This document shows positions 18,360 to 26,990 of a stretch of 54,238 nt of DNA, in pieces. The stretch spans positions 1-54,238 of the forward strand of contig JAQYWO010000019.1 in assembly GCA_029379215.1 (NCBI GenBank), in the 5' to 3' direction. Each line of letters opens with the position of its first letter. The stretch's first letter is position 1. A program made the position numbers and the translations under genes. A model generated the notes under the pieces. It did no database searches. It was not told the origin of the DNA and worked only from the letters and a program-made list of their open reading frames with translations. The stretch is from Rhizonema sp. PD37 (GTDB lineage: Bacteria > Cyanobacteriota > Cyanobacteriia > Cyanobacteriales > Nostocaceae).

Positions 18360-18869
18360 ATGAAGACAACTATTCAAGCAAGACTATTTTCTAGTGTGAG
18401 TATTACTTTGATAAGTACTATTTCCTTTTTTTTCAAAGCACCTTTAGTGAACGCCCAATCTGTATCGGCTGTTGTTTTTGATCCCCCATCCAATGTTAGG
18501 GTGAAGCCAAACGGTGAAGTACTTTGTACGGTCACTTCAGCAAAAACTATAGATGTTTATGGTTACAGGAACGAGTGGTATAAAACCAATATTTGTGGTA
18601 GTTCTGGGTATATCCATGAAAGTCAAGTTAGACTACAACAGGGAAGTGCAGCTACAGGATCTTGCAGTGTAACTGGTATTCAAACTGGGCAGTTGGCACT
18701 TCGCTTTACACCAGATGGAAAATCTAGAGCAGGACTAGATAACGGTAATGTCGTTCAGCCAATCAAATCACAAGGTATTTGGTCTTATGTGCGCGTCTTA
18801 GGAGGACCAAACAATAATATCAATGGGTTAGAAGGTTGGGTAAATGCTAATTATCTATCTTGCTCCTAA
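18360..18869 (+). CDS. Exported protein with two SH3b-like domains
   Basis: The 169 residues start with a signal peptide (cleavage likely after PLVNA, about 32). Two bacterial SH3-like repeats follow: the first about 36-92 (VFDPPSNVRVKPNGEVLCTVTSAKTIDVYG...WYKTNICGSSGYIHESQVR), the second about 98-168 (SCSVTGIQTGQLALRFTPDGKSRAGLDNGNVVQPI...WSYVRVLGG...GWVNANYLSCS). Cysteines at matching positions suggest disulfides. Such domains bind cell-wall peptides or act as targeting modules. No enzymatic domain is attached. It uses ATG 18360, which follows an A-rich AAAAAAAGATG with no clear ribosome binding site. Confidence 0.75.
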   Translation: MKTTIQARLFSSVSITLISTISFFFKAPLVNAQSVSAVVFDPPSNVRVKPNGEVLCTVTSAKTIDVYGYRNEWYKTNICGSSGYIHESQVRLQQGSAATGSCSVTGIQTGQLALRFTPDGKSRAGLDNGNVVQPIKSQGIWSYVRVLGGPNNNINGLEGWVNANYLSCS

Positions 18870-18942
18870 CTTTAAGGCTAGTGGAGATTGAAATTTCTCA
18901 AAACTACTCCCTTCCTGCTGTGAAGAATACCGAATGTCAACA

Positions 18943-18963
18943 CCCCCAAATTTAATTCGGGGG
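18943..18963 (+). terminator. Possible terminator stem-loop after the SH3b gene
   Basis: CCCCC (18943-18947) pairs with GGGGG (18959-18963) around an A/T-rich loop, 74 bases after the SH3b stop. There is no U-run after it, so factor-independent termination is only a possibility. Confidence 0.35.
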
Positions 18964-19111
18964 CTTCGTGCGGAAAAACTAGTTTTCTCTACTTGAAGCC
19001 CTAGTTGACCCGACTAAGTACAGCATTTCATAAATCCGTAACGACTTGAATCACCTTCTGGTAAAGCTTGAAGAGGCGAATAAGACGCTACGAACATGTG
19101 AAATCTTGTAC

Positions 19112-19576
19112 TTAGCTTTTAGTCTTAGGTTGAACAACCTTTACATTATTTATTACGCTCTTAACACCTTTTATCTGCTTTGCCAGTTCTATCTTTTTCA
19201 TATTCTCTGAATGAAAAATATCTCCTGATATAGTCACTACTCCATCTTTGGCGTCAACGAGTAGCTGACTTCCTGGTATGTTTGCCTCCAACTTATCGCG
19301 AACTTCTGTAGCCAAGGCTGCATCAGTTCTCTTTGTACCGCCTTTATTAAAGGCATCATTGCGCTGTTCATGTGCTCGAATATCAGCATTTAGCTGATTT
19401 CTACGCATTTGGCTTTGGGCGTCGTCTTTGTTGGCCTCAACTGTCTTTGCATCTGGTACATTAGTACTTCCTTGAGTTGAATCGGGAGCATTAGCAGAAG
19501 TCTTCGCGGTGTCTTTGCAAGCAACAGTACCTAACAGTAAAATACTGCTAAGGAGAAACAATGATATTTTTTTCAT
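19112..19576 (-). CDS. BON-domain lipoprotein
   Basis: The protein has about 154 residues from ATG 19576 (MKKISLFLLSSILLLGTVAC, a lipobox with lipidated Cys20); a TTG at 19591 would add MGKRK. A flexible linker rich in Ala, Asn, Asp and Thr (about 21-85) leads to one BON domain (about 88-150: LATEVRDKLEANIPGSQLLVDAKDGVVTISGDIFHSENMKKIEL and IKGVKSVINNVKVV). BON domains are thought to attach to membranes or phospholipids; OsmY-like examples are osmotically induced. The predicted location is the periplasmic side of a membrane. The gene is single, with no visible operon partner. Confidence 0.85.
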   Translation of the reverse strand: MKKISLFLLSSILLLGTVACKDTAKTSANAPDSTQGSTNVPDAKTVEANKDDAQSQMRRNQLNADIRAHEQRNDAFNKGGTKRTDAALATEVRDKLEANIPGSQLLVDAKDGVVTISGDIFHSENMKKIELAKQIKGVKSVINNVKVVQPKTKS

Positions 19577-19591
19577 TTTCCGTTTACCCAA

Positions 19592-20044
19592 TTACGTAGC
19601 AGTTCAAAGGTTACATTTCCGAAACTCGGAAAAGAGGTGAAAATAATAGGAGTAGTTACTCGAACACAAAATATGTCAGTCTCCCAGTTTTACAATAAGT
19701 AATTCTTTGAGAGACATTTGTTATTGACGTAGTTTATGTATGACTTAATTGGACAGTCTATATTTATCCAGATTATTAACATAGATTTTTTATTGATTAC
19801 ATCTATCTAATGAATGATTGTTTATGATAAATAGATGAGGATAAATAGCCCAAAATACTGAGTAAGTTTAGACAAAAAACTTGCTCGCGTAAATATTTAG
19901 CGAACAAGTTTTTGATTAGTCTGATTTGTATTCGTGAAGACATAGGGCAAAGATACGCAGCGCCCGCAACTGTTCTCGATGCTTGTCTCGTGAAAGGAAT
20001 ATAGCTATAAGGGGTGAGCATAATACTCACCCCAACTCCTGTCT
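19592..20044. other. Spacer holding a terminator
   Basis: No gene is visible apart from the bidirectional stem-loop at 19875-19913. The section 19592-19800 is A/T-rich and must contain the leader of neither flanking minus-strand gene except the BON gene, whose promoter should be here. A 75-codon open frame at 19803-20030 runs through the terminator hairpin and is rejected. Confidence 0.4.
19875..19913. terminator. Bidirectional terminator-like hairpin
   Basis: AAAAACTTG (19875-19883) pairs with CAAGTTTTT (19905-19913) and, after one mismatch, TCGC (19885-19888) with GCGA (19900-19903). The A/U-flanked stem gives a U-run on either strand. It lies downstream of the minus-strand gene at 20045-20500 and probably ends that transcript. 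Confidence 0.7.
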
Positions 20045-20500
20045 CTATCTATGATGCTCCGCATCATAAATGGCACGCTTAGTCGCTGTCAGTGCAGCAT
20101 TGATATGCTGAATGGAACGATATTTCAAGCCTTTTGCCATTGGATCGTCTTCCTCACGCCCGACATCGGAATGCACTTGCTTCAATAGTTCCTCTGCCTT
20201 GTGTAACCGTCCAGGATGATCATTGGGGACATCAACTTTTGGATGATCCTGGAGGTTTTTGCCATCATCAATAGATGCTTTCTTAATATCCCTAATAGTG
20301 TCATCTATCTGATGAATAGCAACATCTTCTTGACGACTAACTGCAGCATCGCCGGGGCGATGTTCCAGCATCCAGCGTGCAGTGCGCAAATCACTGAGCG
20401 CATGCAGATAATAAGGATGCTTTCCTGGTAAGTCAGCATATGCTGCAGTTCCGGAAATAATTGAAAGACCGACGGTGGCAAATAATAAAGCTTTTTTCAT
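20045..20500 (-). CDS. Exported small helical protein of unknown function
   Basis: The protein has about 151 residues from ATG 20500, chosen because it gives a clean signal peptide (MKKALLFATVGLSIISGTAAYA) and has GGAG seven bases upstream; the frame extends 16 codons further. The mature part begins DLPGKHPYYLHALSDLRTARWMLEHRPGD and is predicted all-helical, with evenly spaced His and acidic residues (QEDVAIHQIDDTIRDIKKASIDDGKNL, AEELLKQVHSDVGREEDDP, YRSIQHINAALTATKRAIYDAEHH). I recall this pattern from small periplasmic proteins in Acidobacteria and Proteobacteria, so lateral transfer is possible. No function is known. A terminator follows at 19875-19913. Confidence 0.7.
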   Translation of the reverse strand: MKKALLFATVGLSIISGTAAYADLPGKHPYYLHALSDLRTARWMLEHRPGDAAVSRQEDVAIHQIDDTIRDIKKASIDDGKNLQDHPKVDVPNDHPGRLHKAEELLKQVHSDVGREEDDPMAKGLKYRSIQHINAALTATKRAIYDAEHHR

Positions 20501-21157
20501 TTCTGATCTCCAACAAAGTTTTCGATTAAAAATCGACACAATTTTCAAACTGCGAACGATAAAGCAAGCAGGGTGTAATCAAATACTTTTCCTTGCTTCC
20601 ATTTTCTATTTCATTAGATATGAAATTCAATTTTGGGCTCTCTTTTGTGCAGAACCCCCGAATTTATTGACTATATATTTAGACTTGGTTTGTTAGATGA
20701 AGGTTCAATAGACATCTGATTTTTTATAGTTGATGAAGTGTCAGACGTATCTCCAAAAGCAACTGATATCCAGACTGCCAAACTAACAATCACTGGTAAA
20801 CTGAGGTCAGGAAATTCTTTTTGCAGACCGACAATACCAAATACGATTAATAAATATAATAAATGCGGTCGTTAACAGCATCATGATTATCCTTGGAAAA
20901 AATTCAGTAATTCAAGCACCTCGTAACACACCAGGAAAGCTCCAAAGATTAGTTAATAACCAAGTTAAGTGAAAATTTTCACTATAAAGTTATAAATCAG
21001 TTGCCGCAGTAGCACAGGATTTTCAAAACAACTATAAACCCAGGAGCCACTGCCTCATACGTGCTAGCTCCCTTGCAACTTTGTACAAAATACTGTCTAC
21101 GTTCAAATCACATCTAAAATTGCCACAATAAAGAAGCATTCAATTCTACAAGTGGCT
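20501..21157. other. Spacer upstream of the P450 gene with a possible decayed small ORF
   Basis: No intact gene. It contains the possible frameshifted membrane ORF (20671-20884, minus) and A/T-rich sequence up to the P450 gene. No terminator or strong promoter is recognisable. Confidence 0.35.
20671..20884 (-). pseudogene. Possible frameshifted small membrane protein
   Basis: On the minus strand ATGATG (20884-20879) opens MMLLTTAFIIF. A +1 shift then continues as LIVFGIVGLQKEFPDLSLPV and IVSLAVWISVAFGDTSDTSS to a TAG at 20673-20671. The joined product, about 70 residues, would have one or two hydrophobic segments and a polar tail, typical of tiny cyanobacterial membrane proteins. Neither frame alone makes a convincing gene. 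Low confidence. Confidence 0.3.
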
Positions 21158-22561
21158 ATGACAGCAACTAACATCCTACCTGATGGTCCAAAAGTGCAGA
21201 CATTTCTGCGGCGGATGAAATTTCTTTTCCAGCCGTTGAAATACATGGAGGATTTCGCTAAAGTTTATGGTGACAACTTTACCATCTGGCGTCGGAATGG
21301 TCCTGGTATGGTCGTTTTCAGTCACCCGCAAGCACTACAACAAATTTTTGCGGCTACTTCGGACCAGTTTGATGCTGGCAGGGCAAACAAAGGGTTAGAA
21401 TTTTTACTAGGAGCAAACTCCCTGATTTTACAGGATGGCGACCGCCACAAGCGCCAACGTCAATTGTTAACTCCTCCTTTTCATGGCGAACGGATGCGAG
21501 CTTACGGTGAGACAATAAGTGAAATTACGCAGCAAGTCAGTAACGAATGGAGTATTGGGCAGCCTTTCAACATTCGAGCATCAATGCAAGAAATCACCCT
21601 CCGCGTCATCTTGCGGGCAGTGTTTGGCTTAGATGAGGGAGAACGTTTTCAAGAACTTCGCCAACGGCTGACAAAATTGCTAGATATCATGGGTTCCCCC
21701 TTAATGTCTATGGCTTTCTTTTTTCCGTTCATCCAAAAAGATTTAGGTGCATGGAGTCCGTGGGGACAAATTTTGCAATTACGACGACAAATAGATGAAC
21801 TTATTTATGGACTCATTCGCGAACGTCGGGCTGAATTAAACCAAAATCGCCAAGATATCCTTAGTTTAATGATGTCAGCCCGTTATGCAGACGGTGAGTC
21901 TATGACGGATGAAGAGTTACACGATGAGTTGATGACTCTGTTGGTTGCGGGACACGAAACCACTGCATCCGCATTGACATGGGCGTTTTACTGGTGCGAT
22001 CGCTTACCTGAAGTTCGTGACAAATTACAGGCAGAACTCGACTTTGTTGGTGAAAACCCAGATCCAAGTCTCATTGCTAAACTACCCTATTTAACAGCAG
22101 TTTGCCAAGAAACACTGCGCATCTACCCCATTGTTGCAGGTGGTTTTGTGCGGATTATCAAATCCCCAATGGTAATTATGGGTTACAATCTCCCAGAAGG
22201 AACAGTCATCGCTCCGAGTATCTACTTAGCGCACCATCGCCAAGAAGTCTATCCCGACTCAAAGCAGTTCAAACCAGAACGCTTTTTAGAAAGACAATTT
22301 TCCCCTTATGAGTATTTGCCCTTCGGTGGCGGGAATCGTCGCTGTATTGGGATGGCTTTTGCTCAGTATGAAATGAAACTCGTGTTAGCAACAATTCTAT
22401 CGCGCTTTCAACTTTCCCTAATGAACAAGCGTCCCGTGCGCCCTGTACGTCGGGGTTTGACTTTAGCAGCACCAGGAGGTATGCGGATGGTGGCAAAACC
22501 TGTGGTAAAGCGGGCAACAACTCCCAATACTAAAGACGATATTTTTCCCGTCGGTGGCTAG
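21158..22561 (+). CDS. Cytochrome P450, CYP110-like
   Basis: This is a heme-thiolate monooxygenase of 467 residues. Class landmarks: the I-helix oxygen-binding motif AGHETT (265-270), the K-helix ExxR (ETLR, 318-321), PERF (about 373-376), and the heme loop FGGGNRRCIG with the axial ligand Cys396. The N-terminus (MTATNILPDGPKVQTFLRRM...FQPLKYMEDFAKVYGD) is that of the cyanobacterial CYP110 family, whose members oxidise fatty acids and terpenoid-like lipids. No membrane anchor is seen. GTG 21152 would add two residues; ATG 21158 matches the family start. The gene stands alone with no ferredoxin or terpene cyclase nearby, so its partner substrate system is not visible. Confidence 0.92.
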   Translation: MTATNILPDGPKVQTFLRRMKFLFQPLKYMEDFAKVYGDNFTIWRRNGPGMVVFSHPQALQQIFAATSDQFDAGRANKGLEFLLGANSLILQDGDRHKRQRQLLTPPFHGERMRAYGETISEITQQVSNEWSIGQPFNIRASMQEITLRVILRAVFGLDEGERFQELRQRLTKLLDIMGSPLMSMAFFFPFIQKDLGAWSPWGQILQLRRQIDELIYGLIRERRAELNQNRQDILSLMMSARYADGESMTDEELHDELMTLLVAGHETTASALTWAFYWCDRLPEVRDKLQAELDFVGENPDPSLIAKLPYLTAVCQETLRIYPIVAGGFVRIIKSPMVIMGYNLPEGTVIAPSIYLAHHRQEVYPDSKQFKPERFLERQFSPYEYLPFGGGNRRCIGMAFAQYEMKLVLATILSRFQLSLMNKRPVRPVRRGLTLAAPGGMRMVAKPVVKRATTPNTKDDIFPVGG

Positions 22562-22866
22562 CTATTCAGATTCACTCAACTTAACGTATTGATTCGCCCA
22601 AAAATTCAACTCCTGTCGGAGACGCTGCTTTGTAGCTTGCTTCCCCGAAGGGTACGTACTTCTACCTTCTTAAACGCATCATCACACGTCGAATTGTTGA
22701 GTCAGAAGGTTAGATATGTGTATAAATTTTACACCTAAAAGTGTTTTCCAGAGATGTCTATTAGCTTACGCTCCTGCTATTTCATATCCCCCTGCAATTC
22801 TAGCATTCTCGCAGGCGTGTGATTGTCCCTTGGTTTCCGTGTTTTATAATTAATTGATGTCCTGAT
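22562..22866. other. Short spacer with dispersed-repeat fragments
   Basis: No gene. It contains fragments of the GC-rich repeats common in this genome (GACGCTGCTTTGTAGCTTGC around 22621 and CCCCGAAGGGTACG around 22644). It lies between convergent genes. Confidence 0.35.
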
Positions 22867-23154
22867 CTACCTGGCAACTGCTATATCACTTAAAGCCTCA
22901 TTAATCAATTCATCAGTAATTCCACGCCTTTTTAAACTATCAATCAAAGCCGTCACCGTACTATTTTCTAAACGTTCCATATCTACCCGCAACCCCTGAC
23001 CGATGTATGCTCGAATTAAGGGTTGATAACCAGAAAATCCTAGTAGAGGTGCAATTCGCTTTAAGTCTTCTACGACATCTTCTGGCATCCGAAGCGTTAC
23101 AACAGTCATCGGGCGATTTTTGTCCAGACGCTTTTTCAAGGCTTCAATTTTCAT
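22867..23154 (-). CDS. BrnA-like antitoxin (CopG-type DNA-binding protein)
   Basis: The protein has 95 residues from ATG 23154 (MKIEALKKRLDKNRPMTVVTLRMPEDVVEDLKRIAP), chosen because AAGGAG lies 11 bases upstream; the frame could start 9 codons earlier. The VTLRMPEDVVEDLKRIAP stretch is the strand-helix of a ribbon-helix-helix regulator, followed by GYQPLIRAYIGQGLRVDMERLE and a short C-terminal tail that would wrap the toxin. In type II BrnTA systems the antitoxin is encoded downstream of the toxin and represses the operon. It overlaps the toxin gene by 11 bases, a typical coupling arrangement. Confidence 0.8.
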   Translation of the reverse strand: MKIEALKKRLDKNRPMTVVTLRMPEDVVEDLKRIAPLLGFSGYQPLIRAYIGQGLRVDMERLENSTVTALIDSLKRRGITDELINEALSDIAVAR

Positions 23155-23437
23155 AATCTTCTCGCTCCTTGCGCGTTGCAATTCTTGCTGAAATAACTCG
23201 TATTACGTCATCCTCAAAGGTAATATGAACGACAAATAAAACATTCCAGCAATTATCCATTCTGATAATGGCATCTCGTTCCTCGTCGTTCCTACTTGCA
23301 TCAAAAACAACCAAAAATGGGTCGAAAAATGCTTCTGCCGCTTGATGAAAAGTCACACCGTGTTTAAGTAAATTTCTACGTGCTTTCTCCTCATTCCAAA
23401 CGAAAGTGATACCATTTAATACAAAATGAGACTCCAT
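23144..23437 (-). CDS. brnT: BrnT-family toxin
   Basis: The 97 residues carry the BrnT (DUF497) pattern: FVWNEEKARRNLLKHGVTFHQAAEAFFDP (about residues 12-40), the NDEERDAIIRMDNCWNVLFVVHITFEDDVIRVISARIATRKEREDYEN segment with the conserved ISARIATRKERE close. BrnT is an RNase-like toxin with an RelE-type fold, neutralised by BrnA. It is complete and starts at ATG 23437, followed without a gap by its antitoxin. Confidence 0.88.
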   Translation of the reverse strand: MESHFVLNGITFVWNEEKARRNLLKHGVTFHQAAEAFFDPFLVVFDASRNDEERDAIIRMDNCWNVLFVVHITFEDDVIRVISARIATRKEREDYEN

Positions 23438-23592
23438 ATATAAAAATTATAACTATTCGTATTTACATTGTCAATACAAAAATTGATGCATTTGGTAGCT
23501 GTATCGGCTAGTACCGCAAGGTGGAAGTCAAAAGTGAGCCAGTGAGGTGGACGGGTTCCCCGGCATAAAGCAACTGGCGGTAGCGCACCGGT

Positions 23593-23640
23593 AGCGTTAG
23601 CGAGGCACGAGCGTCGGAACGAGCGTCACCCCGAAGGGGT
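23593..23640. repeat. GC-rich dispersed repeat, family D copy 1
   Basis: Bases 23593-23615 (AGCGTTAGCGAGGCACGAGC...) are the exact 23-base reverse complement of 29655-29677. It continues with GAGCGTCACCCCGAAGGGG. Such elements are widespread in Nostocales genomes. Confidence 0.6.
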
Positions 23641-23758
23641 CAAAAGTATGATGTAATCTGCTTTTTAGGGATTTTAAATGGTGAACCAGCGCTGCAGGAG
23701 GGTTGCCCTATTTACGCCGTGCTGTACTAGTAACTTTACTTCTTAAGTGCTAAAAGTT

Positions 23759-23802
23759 CAGTTCCTTAACTCTCCCCGTCAACGGGAAGAGTTAAGGAAC
23801 TG
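23759..23802. terminator. Terminator-like inverted repeat
   Basis: AGTTCCTTAACTCT (23759-23772) is perfectly complementary to AGAGTTAAGGAACT (23789-23802), with CCCCGTCAACGGGA in the loop, itself able to form a small CCCGT/ACGGG stem. It lies about 255 bases downstream of the ABC exporter on the minus strand, so it could end that transcript. Confidence 0.55.
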
Positions 23803-23891
23803 GGGAGCGTCAAAATGACTCAACCATCAAATTTTTGTACAAGCTTTCTGCAATTGGATAGAGTTATTTTTATAAACTCGATCTAACTTGG

Positions 23892-24018
23892 CTCATGTTC
23901 GGTTGAATACTTATAATAATGTCTGGAGTTGTGCTGTCTTCGCAAACTCTTAAGAGAGCTAAAGCTCAACTACGAACCTATCTCTGATTTATATTATAAC
24001 TTATTTACCGAACATGAG
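23892..24018. mobile_element. MITE-like element, family B copy 2
   Basis: Terminal inverted repeats CTCATGTTCGGT (23892-23903) and ACCGAACATGAG (24007-24018) are perfect, and pairing extends inward over TACTTATAATAAT against ATTATAACTTA. Length 127 bp with no coding capacity. It shares its ends (one base different) with 16825-16960. Confidence 0.65.
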
Positions 24019-24057
24019 ATGACCCATTGGAAAAAAAGATGGGAGACTGGATTTTAT

Positions 24058-25866
24058 TTACCTTAAGCCTGACTGCACACGCCAGAGACTTGTATAAATT
24101 CCATTTTTTGCTAGCAATTCTTCATGAGTTCCTGACTCTACCAATTTTCCATATTCCATGACATAAATACAGTCGGCATTGCGGATGGTGGAAAGACGGT
24201 GAGCGATCGCCACGGTTGTTCTATCTACAGTAATCCGTTCCAGGGATCGCTGAATTGCGGCTTCTGTCTCATTGTCCACTGCCGATGTGGCTTCATCTAA
24301 AATCAAAATTGGTGGGTTTTTCAAGACAGCACGGGCGATCGCAATTCGCTGTCGTTGTCCGCCTGATAACTTTTGTCCCCTTTCGCCGACAATAGTTTCG
24401 TACTTTTGGGGCAATCGCATGATAAAATCGTGTGCCTCAGCAATTTTAGCTGCCTTGGTGATTTCTTGATCTGAGGCGTCCAATTTGCCGTAGGCGATGT
24501 TTTCTGCGACAGTACCATGAAATAAAAATACATCCTGACTCACCAAGCCAATACACTGACGTAAGTCTCTGAGTTGTAACTTTTGGATATCAATGCCATC
24601 TACGGTAATCGTGCCCGATTGCACTTCGTACAAGCGCAATAAAAGCTTAACTAAAGTGCTTTTTCCCGAACCAGTAGAACCGACAATGGCAATTGTTTTC
24701 CCGGCAGGAATATGCAACGAGAGATTTTTCGTGACTGGGTGTCTATCTTTATAAGCAAAAGTCACATTTTTAAAATGAACTTCGCCGCGTACTGTCTCAA
24801 TTGGTAAAGGACGATCGCCTGTATGAATTGCGATCGGCGTATCCAGCAAATCCATGACTCGATTAGTAGAAGCCATTGCCCGTTGATATTGGTCAAAAGT
24901 GTCACCTAATCTTGTTAAAGGCCAAAGTAATCGCTGGATTAAAAATACTAACACAGTGTATGTACCGACAGACATTGTATGATTCACTGCTGCTATTCCA
25001 CCATATAACAGCAATGCTGTAAATCCTACCAAAATCAACATCCGAATTAAGGGAACGAATGCGGCTGAAAGTTTAATGGCTTTGGCGTTACTCCGACGAT
25101 ACGCTTCACTTTCTTCTGCTAGACGTGAGGCTTCATAATCTTCAGATGTGAAACTTTTGATCGTCGTAATACCGCCCAAATTATTTGCCAAGCGCGAGTT
25201 GAGCAAACTTACCTTTTCTCGCACATCAGCGTAGCGAGGTGCCAGTAAATCCTGATATGCAAACGAAGCCCAAAGAATGAATGGGATCGGTAACATTGCC
25301 ATCCATGCCACACTAGGAGCCAAAATAAAGAAAACACCACCAATAATGACAACTGTTGTCAAAACTTGTAGAATGTCGTTTGCTCCCCCATCTAGAAAGC
25401 GTTCCAATTGATTGATGTCGTCACTGAGGATCGACATCAAACCGCCTGTACTGCGTTCTTCAAAATATTCTAGTTCCAACTCTTGGAGATGTTTGTAAGC
25501 ATCCAGACGCAAGTCGTGTTGAATATTCTGCCCTAAATTACGCCAAAGTCGGGCGAAGGCATACTCAAACACAGATTCTAGTATCCAGATAACGACAGTC
25601 AGGAACGAGAGAATCAAAAACTGCTGAAAGACATCTTTGACTCCCCACTGAGCAATGATAGAATCGTGCTGTTTTACCACCACATCAACAGCAATGCCAA
25701 TCAACAGAGGTGGTGCCAAGTCAAAAATTTTGTTGGCGATCGAACAAGCAGTTGCCTGCCAAATTTGATTACGATACTGATATCCATAGTCAAGCAGGCG
25801 CTTGAGGGGATGGAGTGAACGCGATTGTCTTCTTGATGATCCATGAGATGCAGATGCTTTAACCAC
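24058..25866 (-). CDS. ABC exporter, fused permease-ATPase (MsbA/lipid A exporter-like)
   Basis: The 602 residues form a half-transporter. The membrane domain (about 35-330) has six hydrophobic segments, for example [18 protein letters not shown] and [24 protein letters not shown]. The ATPase domain (about 365-595) has Walker [11 protein letters not shown]-loop [10 protein letters not shown], signature LSGGQRQR, Walker [13 protein letters not shown] and H-loop AIAHRLSTI. It would work as a homodimer to export lipid, peptide or drug-like molecules; the substrate is not inferable. The start used is GTG 25866. The frame stays open upstream to 25919 ([14 protein letters not shown]), but no ATG, GTG or TTG lies there, so a non-standard earlier start cannot be excluded. 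It is single, divergent from the SPFH gene. Confidence 0.9.
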   Translation of the reverse strand: MVKASASHGSSRRQSRSLHPLKRLLDYGYQYRNQIWQATACSIANKIFDLAPPLLIGIAVDVVVKQHDSIIAQWGVKDVFQQFLILSFLTVVIWILESVFEYAFARLWRNLGQNIQHDLRLDAYKHLQELELEYFEERSTGGLMSILSDDINQLERFLDGGANDILQVLTTVVIIGGVFFILAPSVAWMAMLPIPFILWASFAYQDLLAPRYADVREKVSLLNSRLANNLGGITTIKSFTSEDYEASRLAEESEAYRRSNAKAIKLSAAFVPLIRMLILVGFTALLLYGGIAAVNHTMSVGTYTVLVFLIQRLLWPLTRLGDTFDQYQRAMASTNRVMDLLDTPIAIHTGDRPLPIETVRGEVHFKNVTFAYKDRHPVTKNLSLHIPAGKTIAIVGSTGSGKSTLVKLLLRLYEVQSGTITVDGIDIQKLQLRDLRQCIGLVSQDVFLFHGTVAENIAYGKLDASDQEITKAAKIAEAHDFIMRLPQKYETIVGERGQKLSGGQRQRIAIARAVLKNPPILILDEATSAVDNETEAAIQRSLERITVDRTTVAIAHRLSTIRNADCIYVMEYGKLVESGTHEELLAKNGIYTSLWRVQSGLR

Positions 25867-25966
25867 GGTCGTTTGCAGTTGTGGGAGACTGATATTACCA
25901 TGAGTACCGAGAGTAAGGTATCACTACAAAGCAAGAGTTAGCAAATATAAAAAAGGAGATGAGGAG

Positions 25967-26818
25967 TTGAAAAATCAGCAATTGGGAAGTTGGCAAGGGA
26001 TAGTGGCGGGAGCTATTGTAGCGATCGCTGTTCTACTCAGCCTCAATTCCTTTTTCATTATTAATCCAGGACAAGCTGGTGTAATTAGCATATTGGGTAA
26101 AGCTAGAGATGGCGTTTTAACAGAGGGTATTCACTTGAGAGCGCCCTTTATTTCAGTTATAGATGTGTACGATTTGACAGTGCAAAAATTTGAAGTGCCA
26201 GCGGAGAGTTCAACAAAGGATTTGCAAACATTAACTGCAAGATTTGCTATTAACTTTCGTCTTGATCCCATACAGGTTGTTCAGGTAAGAAGGAAACAAG
26301 GGACGTTAGAAAATATCGTCGCTAAAATTATCGCACCTCAAACGCAAGAATCCTTTAAAATTGCAGCTGCTAGAAGAACTGTTGAGGAAGCCATTACTAA
26401 GAGAAGTGAATTGAAGGACGATTTTGACATAGCATTAAGTCAACGTTTGGATAAATATGGGATAATAGTTTTAGATACTAGTGTGATTGACTTAACTTTC
26501 TCTCCTGAATTTGCAAGAGCAGTTGAGGAAAAACAAATCGCGGAACAGCGAGCGCAAAGAGCCGTCTATGTAGCGCAGGAAGCTGAACAAGAAGCGCAAG
26601 CAGATGTCAACCGCGCTAAAGGTAAAGCAGAAGCTCAAAGACTTTTGGCTGAGACTTTGAAAGCCCAAGGGGGACAGATGGTTCTACAAAAAGAAGCAAT
26701 TGAAGCTTGGAAGAGTGGCGGCGCTCAAATGCCAAAAGTTTTGGTCATGGGAGAGTCTAACAACAGTGTACCATTCCTGTTTAACCTAGGCAACGTACAG
26801 AATAAATCTGATTCCTAA
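25967..26818 (+). CDS. SPFH/Band 7 (prohibitin-like) membrane protein
   Basis: The 283 residues have an N-terminal membrane anchor (GIVAGAIVAIAVLLSLNSFFII, about 11-32) and an SPFH domain (about 30-205): INPGQAGVISILGKARDGVLTEGIHLRAPFI, VYDLTVQKFEVPAESSTKDLQTLTARFAINFRLDP and ALSQRLDKYGIIVLDTSVIDLTFSPEFARAVEEKQIAEQRAQRA. A charged coiled coil (EAEQEAQADVNRAKGKAEAQRLLAETLKAQ) then leads to a short tail. Prohibitin-like proteins form ring scaffolds on thylakoid or plasma membranes and help protease (FtsH) quality control. The start is TTG 25967, with AAGGAG eight bases upstream. The intergenic gap to the divergent exporter is only 100 bases. Confidence 0.9.
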   Translation: MKNQQLGSWQGIVAGAIVAIAVLLSLNSFFIINPGQAGVISILGKARDGVLTEGIHLRAPFISVIDVYDLTVQKFEVPAESSTKDLQTLTARFAINFRLDPIQVVQVRRKQGTLENIVAKIIAPQTQESFKIAAARRTVEEAITKRSELKDDFDIALSQRLDKYGIIVLDTSVIDLTFSPEFARAVEEKQIAEQRAQRAVYVAQEAEQEAQADVNRAKGKAEAQRLLAETLKAQGGQMVLQKEAIEAWKSGGAQMPKVLVMGESNNSVPFLFNLGNVQNKSDS

Positions 26819-26990
26819 AATGCTGGTAGGGCCAATGCCCTACTCAGAAAAAAAATATTTAGGAATAGGTAGATTGGTAGAAGAATTTCACTCTATGTAA
26901 GCAAGATTCACGTATCTATAAACTTCTACAATCAAAGAACAGGGATAACCAAAATTCATATTGTAATAAACATAGTTAAGAAATTTATTT

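Larger units (their letters stand above)
23438..24057. other. Repeat-rich spacer
   Basis: No gene. It contains a GC-rich dispersed repeat (about 23570-23640), an inverted repeat AGTTCCTTAACTCT (23759-23772) with AGAGTTAAGGAACT (23789-23802) and the family B element at 23892-24018. The inverted repeat may terminate one of the flanking minus-strand transcripts, probably that of the ABC exporter. Confidence 0.45.

Noticed and set aside
19803..20030. 75-codon minus-strand frame
   Set aside because: Runs through a strong bidirectional terminator hairpin and has no motif.
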